Assembly: GCA_937915725.1 (NCBI GenBank)
Contig: CALGGV010000013.1
Location: forward strand, 1-50,245
Length of the DNA: 50,245 nt
Source: an uncultured Selenomonadales bacterium
GTDB lineage: Bacteria; Bacillota; Negativicutes; Selenomonadales; Selenomonadaceae
Direction: 5' to 3'
Shown here: one piece after another, positions 1-7,258 of the stretch
Layout of the letters: each line of letters starts with the position of its first letter
Numbering within the stretch: position 1 is the stretch's first letter
The notes under the pieces: model-generated
Seen by the model: only the letters and a program-made list of their open reading frames with translations
The model's database searches: none
What the model was told of the DNA's origin: nothing
Translations under genes and position numbers: made by a program

Positions 1-2
1 AA

Positions 3-578
3 AATCAAAAACAACTGGCGATATTTCGGCACGACCTGCGCCACAATTACCGGCTAATTTCGGCAATGGTTAAGGAGGGAAAATTTCAAGCGGCGATTGA
101 ACATATTCAACTGCAAAATGAACTTTTGGGTAAAACTGATGAATCAGATAAAATTTCGGCGAACTCCATTTTAAACGCGGTAATTTTAACTTATCAAGCA
201 AAGGCGCAAAATTTGGGAATTAAAGTATCAGTTGACGTTCAGGCGTTTGAAATTTCCAACGAAGGAGACTTTGCAATTTTACTTTCAAACTTATTTGACA
301 ACGCAATTTCGGCAAGCTTGAAACAACCCGCTGATTTAAGGGAAATTTTTTTATCAATCCGTCGCGCAGATTTTAAAATTTCATTTGAAATATCAAATCG
401 CTGTGAGGAAATTTTGGAACTAAATGAAAAAGGCTTGCCGGTATGGAAATACGGTACAGGAATGAAAACCTTGTTAAATTTTTTGGAAAAATATCAAGCG
501 CAGGTAAAATTTTTTCAAGCAGATGATTGGTTAAAAATTTCAGTCAGTTGGAAATTTGAAATTCCCGCCGCAAATTAA
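3..578 (+). CDS. AgrC/ComD-like GHKL sensor histidine kinase, 3' part (runs off window start)
   Basis: The reading frame is open from base 3, so the gene begins upstream of the window; the first ATG at 66 is internal. The first codons read through an H-box (F-R-H-D-L-R-H-N, about bases 24-47), the phospho-acceptor region of peptide-sensing kinases of the AgrC/ComD/CitA-like GHKL type. Further on come an N-box (L-L-S-N-L-F-D-N-A, about 271-300) and a short G-box (K-Y-G-T-G-M-K, about 447-470), as in HATPase_c_5 domains. The missing part should hold the membrane sensor. Such kinases usually pair with a LytTR response regulator, but none is visible here; what follows is a decayed HxlR-like gene. 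Family call is fairly secure; the ligand is unknown. Confidence 0.8.
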   Translation, partial: NQKQLAIFRHDLRHNYRLISAMVKEGKFQAAIEHIQLQNELLGKTDESDKISANSILNAVILTYQAKAQNLGIKVSVDVQAFEISNEGDFAILLSNLFDNAISASLKQPADLREIFLSIRRADFKISFEISNRCEEILELNEKGLPVWKYGTGMKTLLNFLEKYQAQVKFFQADDWLKISVSWKFEIPAAN

Positions 579-749
579 CATTTGATTTAATTGCGTTTCA
601 GTATGAAGAAATGGTAACCGGCGTTATCAGTATTTCGACTTGAAAAAGAATACGAGAAACAATTAAACCTACAATACAACTACACACAGAAAATTATTTT
701 ACATTTACGCGCAGTCTCTATGGCTAAAAATATTTTCATCAAAGGCGAT

Positions 750-1054
750 TTTAAAAAATTCCATTTGGAGTCAGACTTTATAACTTTTAAACAGCCAGTG
801 AAAAATTTTTATCATTCAAAGGTGCACCGTTAAGATTCAACAAATAAAAAAAATCTTTGACGAGAATTAATTCAAAGTTTTGATTGAGCAACTGCGGCAA
901 ATGGAAGACGTTGAAATTATTTTGCGGCAAGACAACGGAACTTTTTCCACGCCACGTTGAATATGCACTTTCATAGTTGGGAAAAATGACGCTGCCAGTT
1001 ATTCAATCGCTACATGAGTTCGGCGTTGAATACAAAAAATTTTTCTCCAAATAA
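750..1054 (+). pseudogene. Decayed HxlR-family transcriptional regulator
   Basis: No intact frame exists between 579 and 1105, but stitching frames together gives an HxlR-like winged helix: F-K-G-A-P-L-R-F-N-K, then K-K-I-F-D-E-N, then V-L-I-E-Q-L-R-Q-M-E-D, then H-V-E-Y-A-L-S, a stop, L-G-K-M-T-L-P-V-I-Q-S-L, and a C-terminal F-G-V-E-Y-K-K-F-F. This follows the family order of recognition helix, wing (usually K-V-E-Y-S-L-T-x-L-G) and C-terminal helix. There are at least two frameshifts and several stops, so it is a dead gene. The 5' boundary is uncertain. The rest of 579-750 holds nothing I can name. Confidence 0.6.
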
Positions 1055-1105
1055 AAAAAGACGCGCAACTTTTGCCACGCGCCGGAAAATTTTATTTGCG
1101 ATTCA

Positions 1106-2274
1106 CTAAGATTTTTTGATTAAGAAAATATCGCCCAATTCTCCACAATCAGCTGTGAAATTTTGAAATTCCCATAATTTTTCAAGCGGATATGTTATTG
1201 CCTTTGAAGTAGAAAGTGCCTCTTCAATCCAAATATAACTTTCATAGAGTTCGCTTAAAAGTTCCATCATTTTTTCGTAAAAACCGGATTTTTGCCATAG
1301 TTGAGGATTAAATTCCATAAAGATTGGCGCAGGATTTTTTCTTAAAATATTTTGTGCTCCAAGTAAAACTTGCGGCTCAAAACCTTCAGTATCAATCCAA
1401 ATATACTTTATATCTTCAGCATTTAAATTTTTTTCTTCAAAATATTTGTCCAGCGAAATAATTTTTACAGTTGCGGTTGATAAACCAGTATACCGTTTAT
1501 TAAGAGTATTTTCTTCAATTAAAGTATTCGCCCCCGGATTAGTAGCTGCCCTATACATTACCTGTTCGCTTTCTTCAATTCCGAGCCCGTAATTTTCAGC
1601 AATAGTTTTTTCTTCCAAATCGTTAAGAATTAAATTCAAGCGCAACATTTTAAAATTTTCGGCGTCCGGTTCAAAGGCAAGCAATTTTAAGTTCGGCGTC
1701 AATTTTTTCAAAAAATAAATTCCTGTCGTGCCGATATTTGCGCCCAAATCCAAAAACAAGCCGGAATTATTGTCAATTTGATAAAATGAATTCGCCATTT
1801 GGTAAAAAAGCCGCATATGAACTTGAGCAAAATTTTGGCGGGATTGATACATGAACCTCATAATTTCTATATCTGTTGAAGTGCCAATATAATTTAATCC
1901 TTCTGAAGTTGTGCAAGTAGTATAAGAATTTAACCGCTGCCCTAAAGCATAGTGAAAAAGGCGATGAATCTCTGCCCCCCCCTATTTTCCATATTGATTA
2001 GCTCAAAAACTGCGGTAGGGTGTATAATCCAACTTAGAGTATCCAGTGCGTAAATTACACGTTCATCTTTGATATTCAAGGAATGTAACATTGATTTAAA
2101 AAATGAACGTGAATCTTCCTCAAAAATCAAAAGATAGTCCCAATTTTTTTCAGTCAATAAATTTTTATCAGTTGTTGGGGTAAGTGTACCTACAATCTCA
2201 TAATTTTTTTTGATTGTATAATTATCAAGCCATTGTTGAGAAATTCCGGTATAATCGCAAATTAAAATTTTCAT
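1106..2274 (-). CDS. FkbM-family methyltransferase, split by a G8 tract (frameshift or phase-variable)
   Basis: Two minus-strand frames form one gene. Bases 2274-1942 encode a ~100-aa N-terminal domain (starts M-K-I-L-I-C-D-Y-T-G). Bases below about 1975, in another frame, encode A-E-I-H-R-L-F-H-Y-A-L-G followed by an FkbM SAM-dependent methyltransferase core: D-L-G-A-N-I-G-T-T-G (motif I), A-F-E-P-D-A-E-N (motif II), W-I-D-T-E-G-F-E-P. The frames meet at eight consecutive C on the plus strand (1975-1982; G8 in the mRNA). Six or nine G would restore one ~389-codon frame; as read, the first frame ends at 1942. An internal ATG at 1861 would give only a 251-aa protein. FkbM enzymes O-methylate sugars of surface glycans or natural products. 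G-tract slippage is a known on/off switch for surface glycan genes in other bacteria. A sequencing error is the alternative. Confidence 0.75.
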
Positions 2275-2283
2275 TGTGCACCT

Positions 2284-3669
2284 CTATTCAACTTGATTAA
2301 TCCATTCTTTGGCAGATTGAATTTGCATTTTAACTTGTTCGGCTGAAGTGCCGCCTAAAGAATTTCTGTTATTTACGCAAGTTTCGGGCTTAATCGCCTC
2401 AAAAATATTTTCGTCAAATTCACTGCAGAAATTTTTAAATTCGTCAAGCGATAAATCTTTCAAGTAGCAATTTTTATCAATGCAATAATGAACAAGTTTA
2501 CCTGAAATTTCGTGCGCCTGTCTGAAAGGTACGCCCTTTTTAACAAGATAATCTGCTAAATCCGTAGCGTTTGAAAAATCTTCCTCAACTGCGCGACGCA
2601 TATTTTCAGCCTTGACTTTCATACCGTCAACAATCTGCGCGAAGACCGCCAAACTAAATTTAACCGTGTCTATTGCGTCAAAAAGCCCTTCCTTGTCTTC
2701 CTGTAAATCTTTGTTATAGGCAAGCGGCAACGCCTTAACCGTCGTCAACATTGCCATTAAGTGTCCGATAACACGCCCGGTTTTTCCGCGTACAAGTTCA
2801 GGTACATCGGGATTTTTCTTTTGCGGCATCATTGAAGAGCCCGTGCAGTGCGCGTCGTCCAACTCAATAAAATTAAATTCTCTGCTACACCACAAAATAA
2901 TTTCTTCGCTGAATCTTGAAAGGTGTACCATTAAAATTGACGCCGCCGCCAAAAATTCCAAAATATAATCCCTGTCGCTAACCGCGTCCAAACTGTTTAA
3001 ATAAATTGCGTCAAAATCCAATTCGTCGGCAACAAATTTTCTGTCAATAGGTAAAGTTGTACCGGCAAGCGCGCCCGCGCCGAGCGGCATAATATCTGCT
3101 CTGTCATAAACGCCGCAAAATCTGTCTGAATCACGTTGCAACATTTCAAAGTACGCCAGCAAGTGATGTGAAAACAAAATCGGCTGCGCCCGCTGTAAGT
3201 GAGTATAGCCGGGCATAATTACCTCAAGATTTTTTTCAGCCGCGTTGATTAAAGATTTTTGCAGGGAAATTATCAGCGTTTGAATTTCTGTAACCTGCCG
3301 CCTAACATATAAATGCATATCCAGTGCAACTTGATCGTTACGACTGCGCGCCGTATGTAAACGCCCGCCCGCGTCGCCAATTTCGTCTGTCAACGCCTTT
3401 TCAATATTCATATGAATATCTTCAAGTTCAGATTTAAATTCAAATTCGCCGGCTTTAATTTTGTCCTTGATTTTTTTCAAGCCGAAAATAATTTTTGCCG
3501 CGTCATCATTTGAAATAATTCCGCACTTTGCCAACATTTTTGCATGAGCGATGGAGCCGCGTATATCTTCGCGGTAAAGTCTTTTGTCGAAATTTATTGA
3601 CGCTTGAAAATCGTTAATCATTTCATCTGTAGATTTTTCAAAACGTCCGCCCCAAAGTTTTTCGCTAAT
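2284..3669 (-). CDS. argH: Argininosuccinate lyase
   Basis: Cleaves argininosuccinate to arginine and fumarate, the last step of arginine synthesis. The fumarase/aspartase-superfamily signature G-S-S-M-M-P-Q-K-K-N-P-D is present, plus T-A-R-S-R-N-D-Q and G-Y-T-H-L-Q-R-A-Q-P. The first ATG (3621) would remove the conserved N-terminal L-W-G-G-R-F, which is encoded in frame just upstream (about 3640-3657). A good Shine-Dalgarno (AGGAAGGG, 3679-3686) precedes it, but the in-frame codons available are CTG (3678), ATT (3675) and ATT (3669). I chose ATT 3669, nine bases after the SD; this is uncertain. It lies downstream of argG on the same strand, separated by a heptad-repeat hairpin. Function is certain; the start is not. 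Confidence 0.93.
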   Translation of the reverse strand: MSEKLWGGRFEKSTDEMINDFQASINFDKRLYREDIRGSIAHAKMLAKCGIISNDDAAKIIFGLKKIKDKIKAGEFEFKSELEDIHMNIEKALTDEIGDAGGRLHTARSRNDQVALDMHLYVRRQVTEIQTLIISLQKSLINAAEKNLEVIMPGYTHLQRAQPILFSHHLLAYFEMLQRDSDRFCGVYDRADIMPLGAGALAGTTLPIDRKFVADELDFDAIYLNSLDAVSDRDYILEFLAAASILMVHLSRFSEEIILWCSREFNFIELDDAHCTGSSMMPQKKNPDVPELVRGKTGRVIGHLMAMLTTVKALPLAYNKDLQEDKEGLFDAIDTVKFSLAVFAQIVDGMKVKAENMRRAVEEDFSNATDLADYLVKKGVPFRQAHEISGKLVHYCIDKNCYLKDLSLDEFKNFCSEFDENIFEAIKPETCVNNRNSLGGTSAEQVKMQIQSAKEWINQVE

Positions 3670-3689
3670 TTTAATCAGCCCTTCCTTTA

Positions 3690-3772
3690 TAAGGATTAAG
3701 GACTAAGGATTAAGGACTAAGGATTAGGGATTTTTTTCTTAGCCCTTAACCCCTAGCCCTTAGCCCGTAATT
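3690..3772 (-). repeat. Heptanucleotide-repeat hairpin between argG and argH (copy 1)
   Basis: On the plus strand, 3690-3728 is a tandem of GGATTAA/GGACTAA heptads. After a T-rich loop (3729-3738), 3739-3772 is the complementary series of CCCTTAA/CCCTAGC/CCCTTAG heptads. The transcript of argG-argH would fold into a long stem rich in A-U and G-U pairs. The minus strand reads GGGCTAAGGGCTAGGGGTTA then AGGG, four G-runs in telomere-like spacing, so a G-quadruplex is also possible. A second copy lies at 13573-13637. It may be an mRNA processing/attenuation element or a short tandem repeat of the cyanobacterial STRR kind. Confidence 0.75.
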
Positions 3773-3773
3773 C

Positions 3774-4973
3774 TTAGCCTTTATTCACCAGCGCACGAAC
3801 TTTAAGCGGCAAGCCGAACAAATTAATAAAACCTGTAGCGTCAGCTTGATTGTAAACGTCGTCATGTTCAAAAGTTACAAATTCTTGACTGTACAAAGAG
3901 TGCGGAGACTTCGAGCCGGCAGAAATTATATTGCCTTTGTAAAGTTTAAGTTTAACTGTACCTGTAACAGTTTTTTGAGTTTCGTCGACAAACGCTGCCA
4001 ACGCCTCGCGCAGGGGAGCAAACCACATACCGTCATAAACCAATTCGCCGTATTTTACCGCTACATGTTGTTTGAAATGGAAAGTTGCTCTGTCAAGGCA
4101 AAGATATTCTAATTCTCTGTGTGCATAGTACAAAATGGAGCCTGCAGGATTTTCATAGACGCCGCGGCTTTTCATACCAACAAGGCGATTTTCGCAAATG
4201 TCAACAATTCCAATTCCATTTCTTGCGCCAATTTCGTTAAGCTCAGTAACAAGTGCAACAGAATCTTTTTTGACGCCGTTAATTGCAACCGGTACGCCCT
4301 GTTCAAAATCAACTGTAATTTCTTCCGGTTTATCGGGGGCGTCTTCCGGCGCAACTGAAATTAAAAACATTGAATTATTGGGGGCGTTCCAAGTGTCCTC
4401 AAGGTCGGAGCCTTCGTGCGAAAGGTGCCAAATATTTCTGTCCATACTGTATTTTTTGTTGTCGGTAGGAATTGGGATATTGTGAGCTTTTGCATATTCA
4501 ATTTCAGCCGTGCGGGAGTCTAAATCCCATTCACGCCACGGCGCAATAATTTTCAATTCGGGCGCAAGTGCTTTTACTGTCAATTCAAAACGAACTTGAT
4601 CGTTGCCTTTGCCGGTTGCTCCGTGTGCAATGGCGTCCGCGCCTTCCTGTTTGGCAATTTCAACCAATTTTTTTGCAATTATAGGGCGTGCAAAACTTGT
4701 ACCGAGCAAATATTTTTCTTCATAGACTGCGCCGGCTTTCAAAGTCGGGAAGATATAATTTTCAATAAAATCTTTGGTTAAATCTTCAATGAAAACTTTT
4801 GACGCGCCGCTTTTTAAAGCTTTATCGTGTACAACATTCAATTCGTCGCCCTGTCCGACGTCTGCGCAAACTGCAATAACTTCACAGCCGTAATTTTCTT
4901 TCAGCCACGGGATAATTACCGAAGTATCAAGCCCGCCGGAATATGCAAGTACAACTTTTTTAACTTTTTCCAT
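3774..4973 (-). CDS. argG: Argininosuccinate synthase
   Basis: Joins citrulline and aspartate with ATP to argininosuccinate. The N-terminal P-loop-like A-Y-S-G-G-L-D-T-S-V and the G-A-T-G-K-G-N-D-Q-V-R-F-E motif are diagnostic of ArgG. The length (399 aa) is normal. The ATG at 4973 is chosen: it sits after GGAAGGAAG, whereas the in-frame TTG at 4991 would put the SD inside the gene. It probably forms a transcription unit with argH, with the heptad hairpin between them possibly tuning the argH level. Nothing unusual in the protein. Confidence 0.97.
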   Translation of the reverse strand: MEKVKKVVLAYSGGLDTSVIIPWLKENYGCEVIAVCADVGQGDELNVVHDKALKSGASKVFIEDLTKDFIENYIFPTLKAGAVYEEKYLLGTSFARPIIAKKLVEIAKQEGADAIAHGATGKGNDQVRFELTVKALAPELKIIAPWREWDLDSRTAEIEYAKAHNIPIPTDNKKYSMDRNIWHLSHEGSDLEDTWNAPNNSMFLISVAPEDAPDKPEEITVDFEQGVPVAINGVKKDSVALVTELNEIGARNGIGIVDICENRLVGMKSRGVYENPAGSILYYAHRELEYLCLDRATFHFKQHVAVKYGELVYDGMWFAPLREALAAFVDETQKTVTGTVKLKLYKGNIISAGSKSPHSLYSQEFVTFEHDDVYNQADATGFINLFGLPLKVRALVNKG

Positions 4974-5059
4974 TTTTAAACTTCCTTCCAATTTACAATT
5001 AAATTAACTTTGCAAGTTTAGCAAAAAAAATATACGGCGTCAAATTCTGCCTTGATTGT

Positions 5060-5180
5060 CAATGAAACAGAAAAAAGGCGCACAGGACGTGCGCCGCACT
5101 CCAGCACAGGATGTACCAAATTTTTTGAAAAAAATTAACTGCCGAATTATTTCTTCTAAAGAAAGAAAAACCGTAATTTT
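5060..5180. repeat. Interspersed repeat copy with a GGCGCAC palindrome, upstream of the MCP pair
   Basis: The 385-bp gap 4974-5358 holds no gene. Bases 5077-5095 form a perfect 7-bp inverted repeat (GGCGCAC, loop AGGAC, GTGCGCC); the same palindrome, inverted, is at 13123-13143. It is followed by CTGCCGAATT and TCTTCTAAAGAAAGAAAA (about 5140-5172), also found near the other copies. It could serve as a terminator-like stem, but the recurrence in other gaps marks it as a member of a repeat family. Confidence 0.6.
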
Positions 5181-5234
5181 AAAATAAAATAAATTTAAAA
5201 CTTTAACAATAAGCGTCAAAAATTAGTTTTTATC

Positions 5235-5263
5235 TTGACTTGTCGTGGTAAAATATTTACAAT
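5235..5263 (+). promoter_or_regulatory. Sigma-70-type promoter for first chemoreceptor
   Basis: TTGACT (5235-5240) and TACAAT (5258-5263) with a 17-bp spacer, about 95 bp upstream of the chemoreceptor ATG. The leader up to the RBS (AAGGGGAAA, about 5343) contains no other ORF. Confidence 0.55.
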
Positions 5264-5358
5264 CTTTTTTGTATTTCGAGAGGCGGTGAATTTTTAATGT
5301 AATTGTAGTATAATTTCAAGCACTAAAATTTTTACCACAAGGGAAGGGGAAATATTGT

Positions 5359-7107
5359 ATGAATAATTTGAGTGTAAGTGCCAAATTGCTTGTTATCAAT
5401 GCAATAGCACTTATCGGCTTAGGAATTGTAGCTTTTATCGGCTACAACGGCGTTCAAAGCGCAAAGGCGGATATTGAGTTGATTTATAATCGATATTATA
5501 ACTCAATGTTTTATGTTTCAAGAGTTCGCTACAATATAAGATACGCGCAAGTTCAATCCACTTTAACACCAATGGTATTTGATGAAAAATTACTTGCCTC
5601 ACGCCGCGCAAAATACGATAAAGCTATAGCTGACGCTGAAGAATATATGGCAGCTTACGAAAAAAATATTGCGGCTGAACCAAATTTGGTAGCTGAACTT
5701 GAAGACGCTAAAGTAGATTGGCAAAAATTTAAAGACGGCAGCGCACATTTAATGCAAATGGCTCCGCCGCCTGCAGCCGCTACAGACAGAGAAATTATGG
5801 CTAACCACAGAAACGCCGCTATGGATTATTACGAAGAAAATTGTATGCCGTACGCAGTTTCAGCCAATGAAAAATTTTCTAAAGTACAAGATGGCGTCCG
5901 TGAACGTTCAGATACACGTTTTAATCAATCTATGGAAGATATTGCCGGTATCGTTATGAAATTCTTCGTTACTGTTGGTATTGTTATGGTTATAATTGTT
6001 GTTGTCAGCCGCTACATTTCCAACGGTATTACAAATCCGCTTGACAGAATGGTACAACTTTTCGGACTGCTTAAAAAAGGCGACTTCAGAAAGAGTGATT
6101 TAATAGATCCTAACCGCGGCGATGAATTTGGCGTAATGTCACAAGCTATTCGTGATATGCGTGAAACTATTGCTAACCTTTTGCAGAAAACCAGCCATTC
6201 TTCCGAGCAATTAGCGGCGTCTTCACAAGAACTTAACGCAAGTGCTAACCAAGCCTCTCAAGCCTCCGAGCAAGTTGCACAATCCGTTACAAAATCTGCC
6301 GGTGAAGTTGTCGAACAACAAAAAGACGTTGGCGATTCACTTGACGCTATTAATGCCGCTATGGTTTCAATAGACAATATCGGCAAAACTGCGGATAATG
6401 TTTCTTCACATGCTACAAAGGCTAACAATCAAGCTACCGTCGGAAATAAAGCAGTTGATGACGCGGTACAACAAATTATCAGCGTTGAAAAAATTGTTAA
6501 TGATTCTGCGGCAACTGTTGATAAACTCGGTAAACGTTCACAAGAAATTGGACAGATTGTTGAGGCTATTTCCGGAATTGCCGAACAAACAAACTTGCTT
6601 GCACTAAACGCGGCTATTGAGGCGGCGCGTGCAGGTGAACACGGGCGCGGCTTTGCTGTTGTTTCTGAAGAAGTTAGAAAACTTGCAGAAGAATCCCAAA
6701 ACGCGGCTCAACAAATTGCCTCGCTTATCGGCTCCATTCAAGCAGAAACTACAAATGCTGTTGACTCAATGCAAAAAGGCAATGCGGCAGTTAGAGCCGG
6801 TACTGAATCAGTAGAAAAACTGCGTGATACTTTTGAAGATATACGCGGGGCGACAGATAATGTTGCAGTTGAAGCGCGCAATATGGTTAAAGAACTTGAA
6901 GCTATTGCTAAAGCTACTGAAAAAATTCGTGACAATTCACAAGCAATTTCAGATAAAAGCGCGCACGTTTCAGGCGAAATGGAAAGTGTATCAGCGGCGG
7001 CAGAGCAACAATCTGCATCTGCGGAGGAAATTTCTTCTGCGTCTGATGAACTTTCAAGACTTGCACAAGATTTACAAAATTCTTTGCAGGCGTTCAAATA
7101 CGACTGA
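5359..7107 (+). CDS. Methyl-accepting chemotaxis protein (4HB sensor), tandem copy 1
   Basis: Membrane chemoreceptor of 582 aa. An N-terminal TM segment (about residues 8-28) is followed by a four-helix-bundle periplasmic sensor (about 30-195), TM2 (about 197-218), HAMP (about 220-272) and a long cytoplasmic signalling coiled coil. The CheA/CheW-binding tip is present: E-Q-T-N-L-L-A-L-N-A-A-I-E-A-A-R-A-G-E-H-G-R-G-F-A-V-V. It should report ligand state to CheA and hence the flagella. Its signalling half is almost identical, also at DNA level, to the next gene; the sensor halves differ. It has its own promoter and a weak hairpin after the stop. Ligand unknown. Confidence 0.95.
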   Translation: MNNLSVSAKLLVINAIALIGLGIVAFIGYNGVQSAKADIELIYNRYYNSMFYVSRVRYNIRYAQVQSTLTPMVFDEKLLASRRAKYDKAIADAEEYMAAYEKNIAAEPNLVAELEDAKVDWQKFKDGSAHLMQMAPPPAAATDREIMANHRNAAMDYYEENCMPYAVSANEKFSKVQDGVRERSDTRFNQSMEDIAGIVMKFFVTVGIVMVIIVVVSRYISNGITNPLDRMVQLFGLLKKGDFRKSDLIDPNRGDEFGVMSQAIRDMRETIANLLQKTSHSSEQLAASSQELNASANQASQASEQVAQSVTKSAGEVVEQQKDVGDSLDAINAAMVSIDNIGKTADNVSSHATKANNQATVGNKAVDDAVQQIISVEKIVNDSAATVDKLGKRSQEIGQIVEAISGIAEQTNLLALNAAIEAARAGEHGRGFAVVSEEVRKLAEESQNAAQQIASLIGSIQAETTNAVDSMQKGNAAVRAGTESVEKLRDTFEDIRGATDNVAVEARNMVKELEAIAKATEKIRDNSQAISDKSAHVSGEMESVSAAAEQQSASAEEISSASDELSRLAQDLQNSLQAFKYD

Positions 7108-7129
7108 CAAATTTTTTAACCGTAAAATT

Positions 7130-7166
7130 TTTAAGCGGCGAGGATTTTTACCTTGTCGATTTTTTG
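7130..7166 (+). terminator. Rho-independent terminator after MCP copy 1
   Basis: GCGGCGAGG, loop ATTTTTA, CCTTGTCG then TTTTTT: a G-U-containing stem followed by a U-run. A near-identical structure follows MCP copy 2 at 9035-9070, so the duplication includes the terminator. Confidence 0.55.
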
Positions 7167-7185
7167 GTGTACAAATTCCTTAACA

Positions 7186-7213
7186 TTGACAAAACAAGAT
7201 AAGATTTTATAAT
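7186..7213 (+). promoter_or_regulatory. Sigma-70-type promoter for second chemoreceptor
   Basis: TTGACA (7186-7191) and TATAAT (7208-7213) with a 16-bp spacer; near-consensus, about 45 bp upstream of the ATG. Stronger looking than the promoter of copy 1. Confidence 0.7.
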
Positions 7214-7258
7214 TCTATTGTACATAAATAAATCCATCAAAGAAAGGGGAAATTTTAG

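Noticed and set aside
3690..3772. Heptad repeats read as a CRISPR array
   Set aside because: Units are 7 bp with no spacers and fold back on themselves.
3846..4781. Several plus-strand ORFs of 60-95 codons across argG, and similar shadows over argH, the MCPs and the cas genes
   Set aside because: They lie antisense to strongly conserved genes, lack RBS and have no recognisable family.
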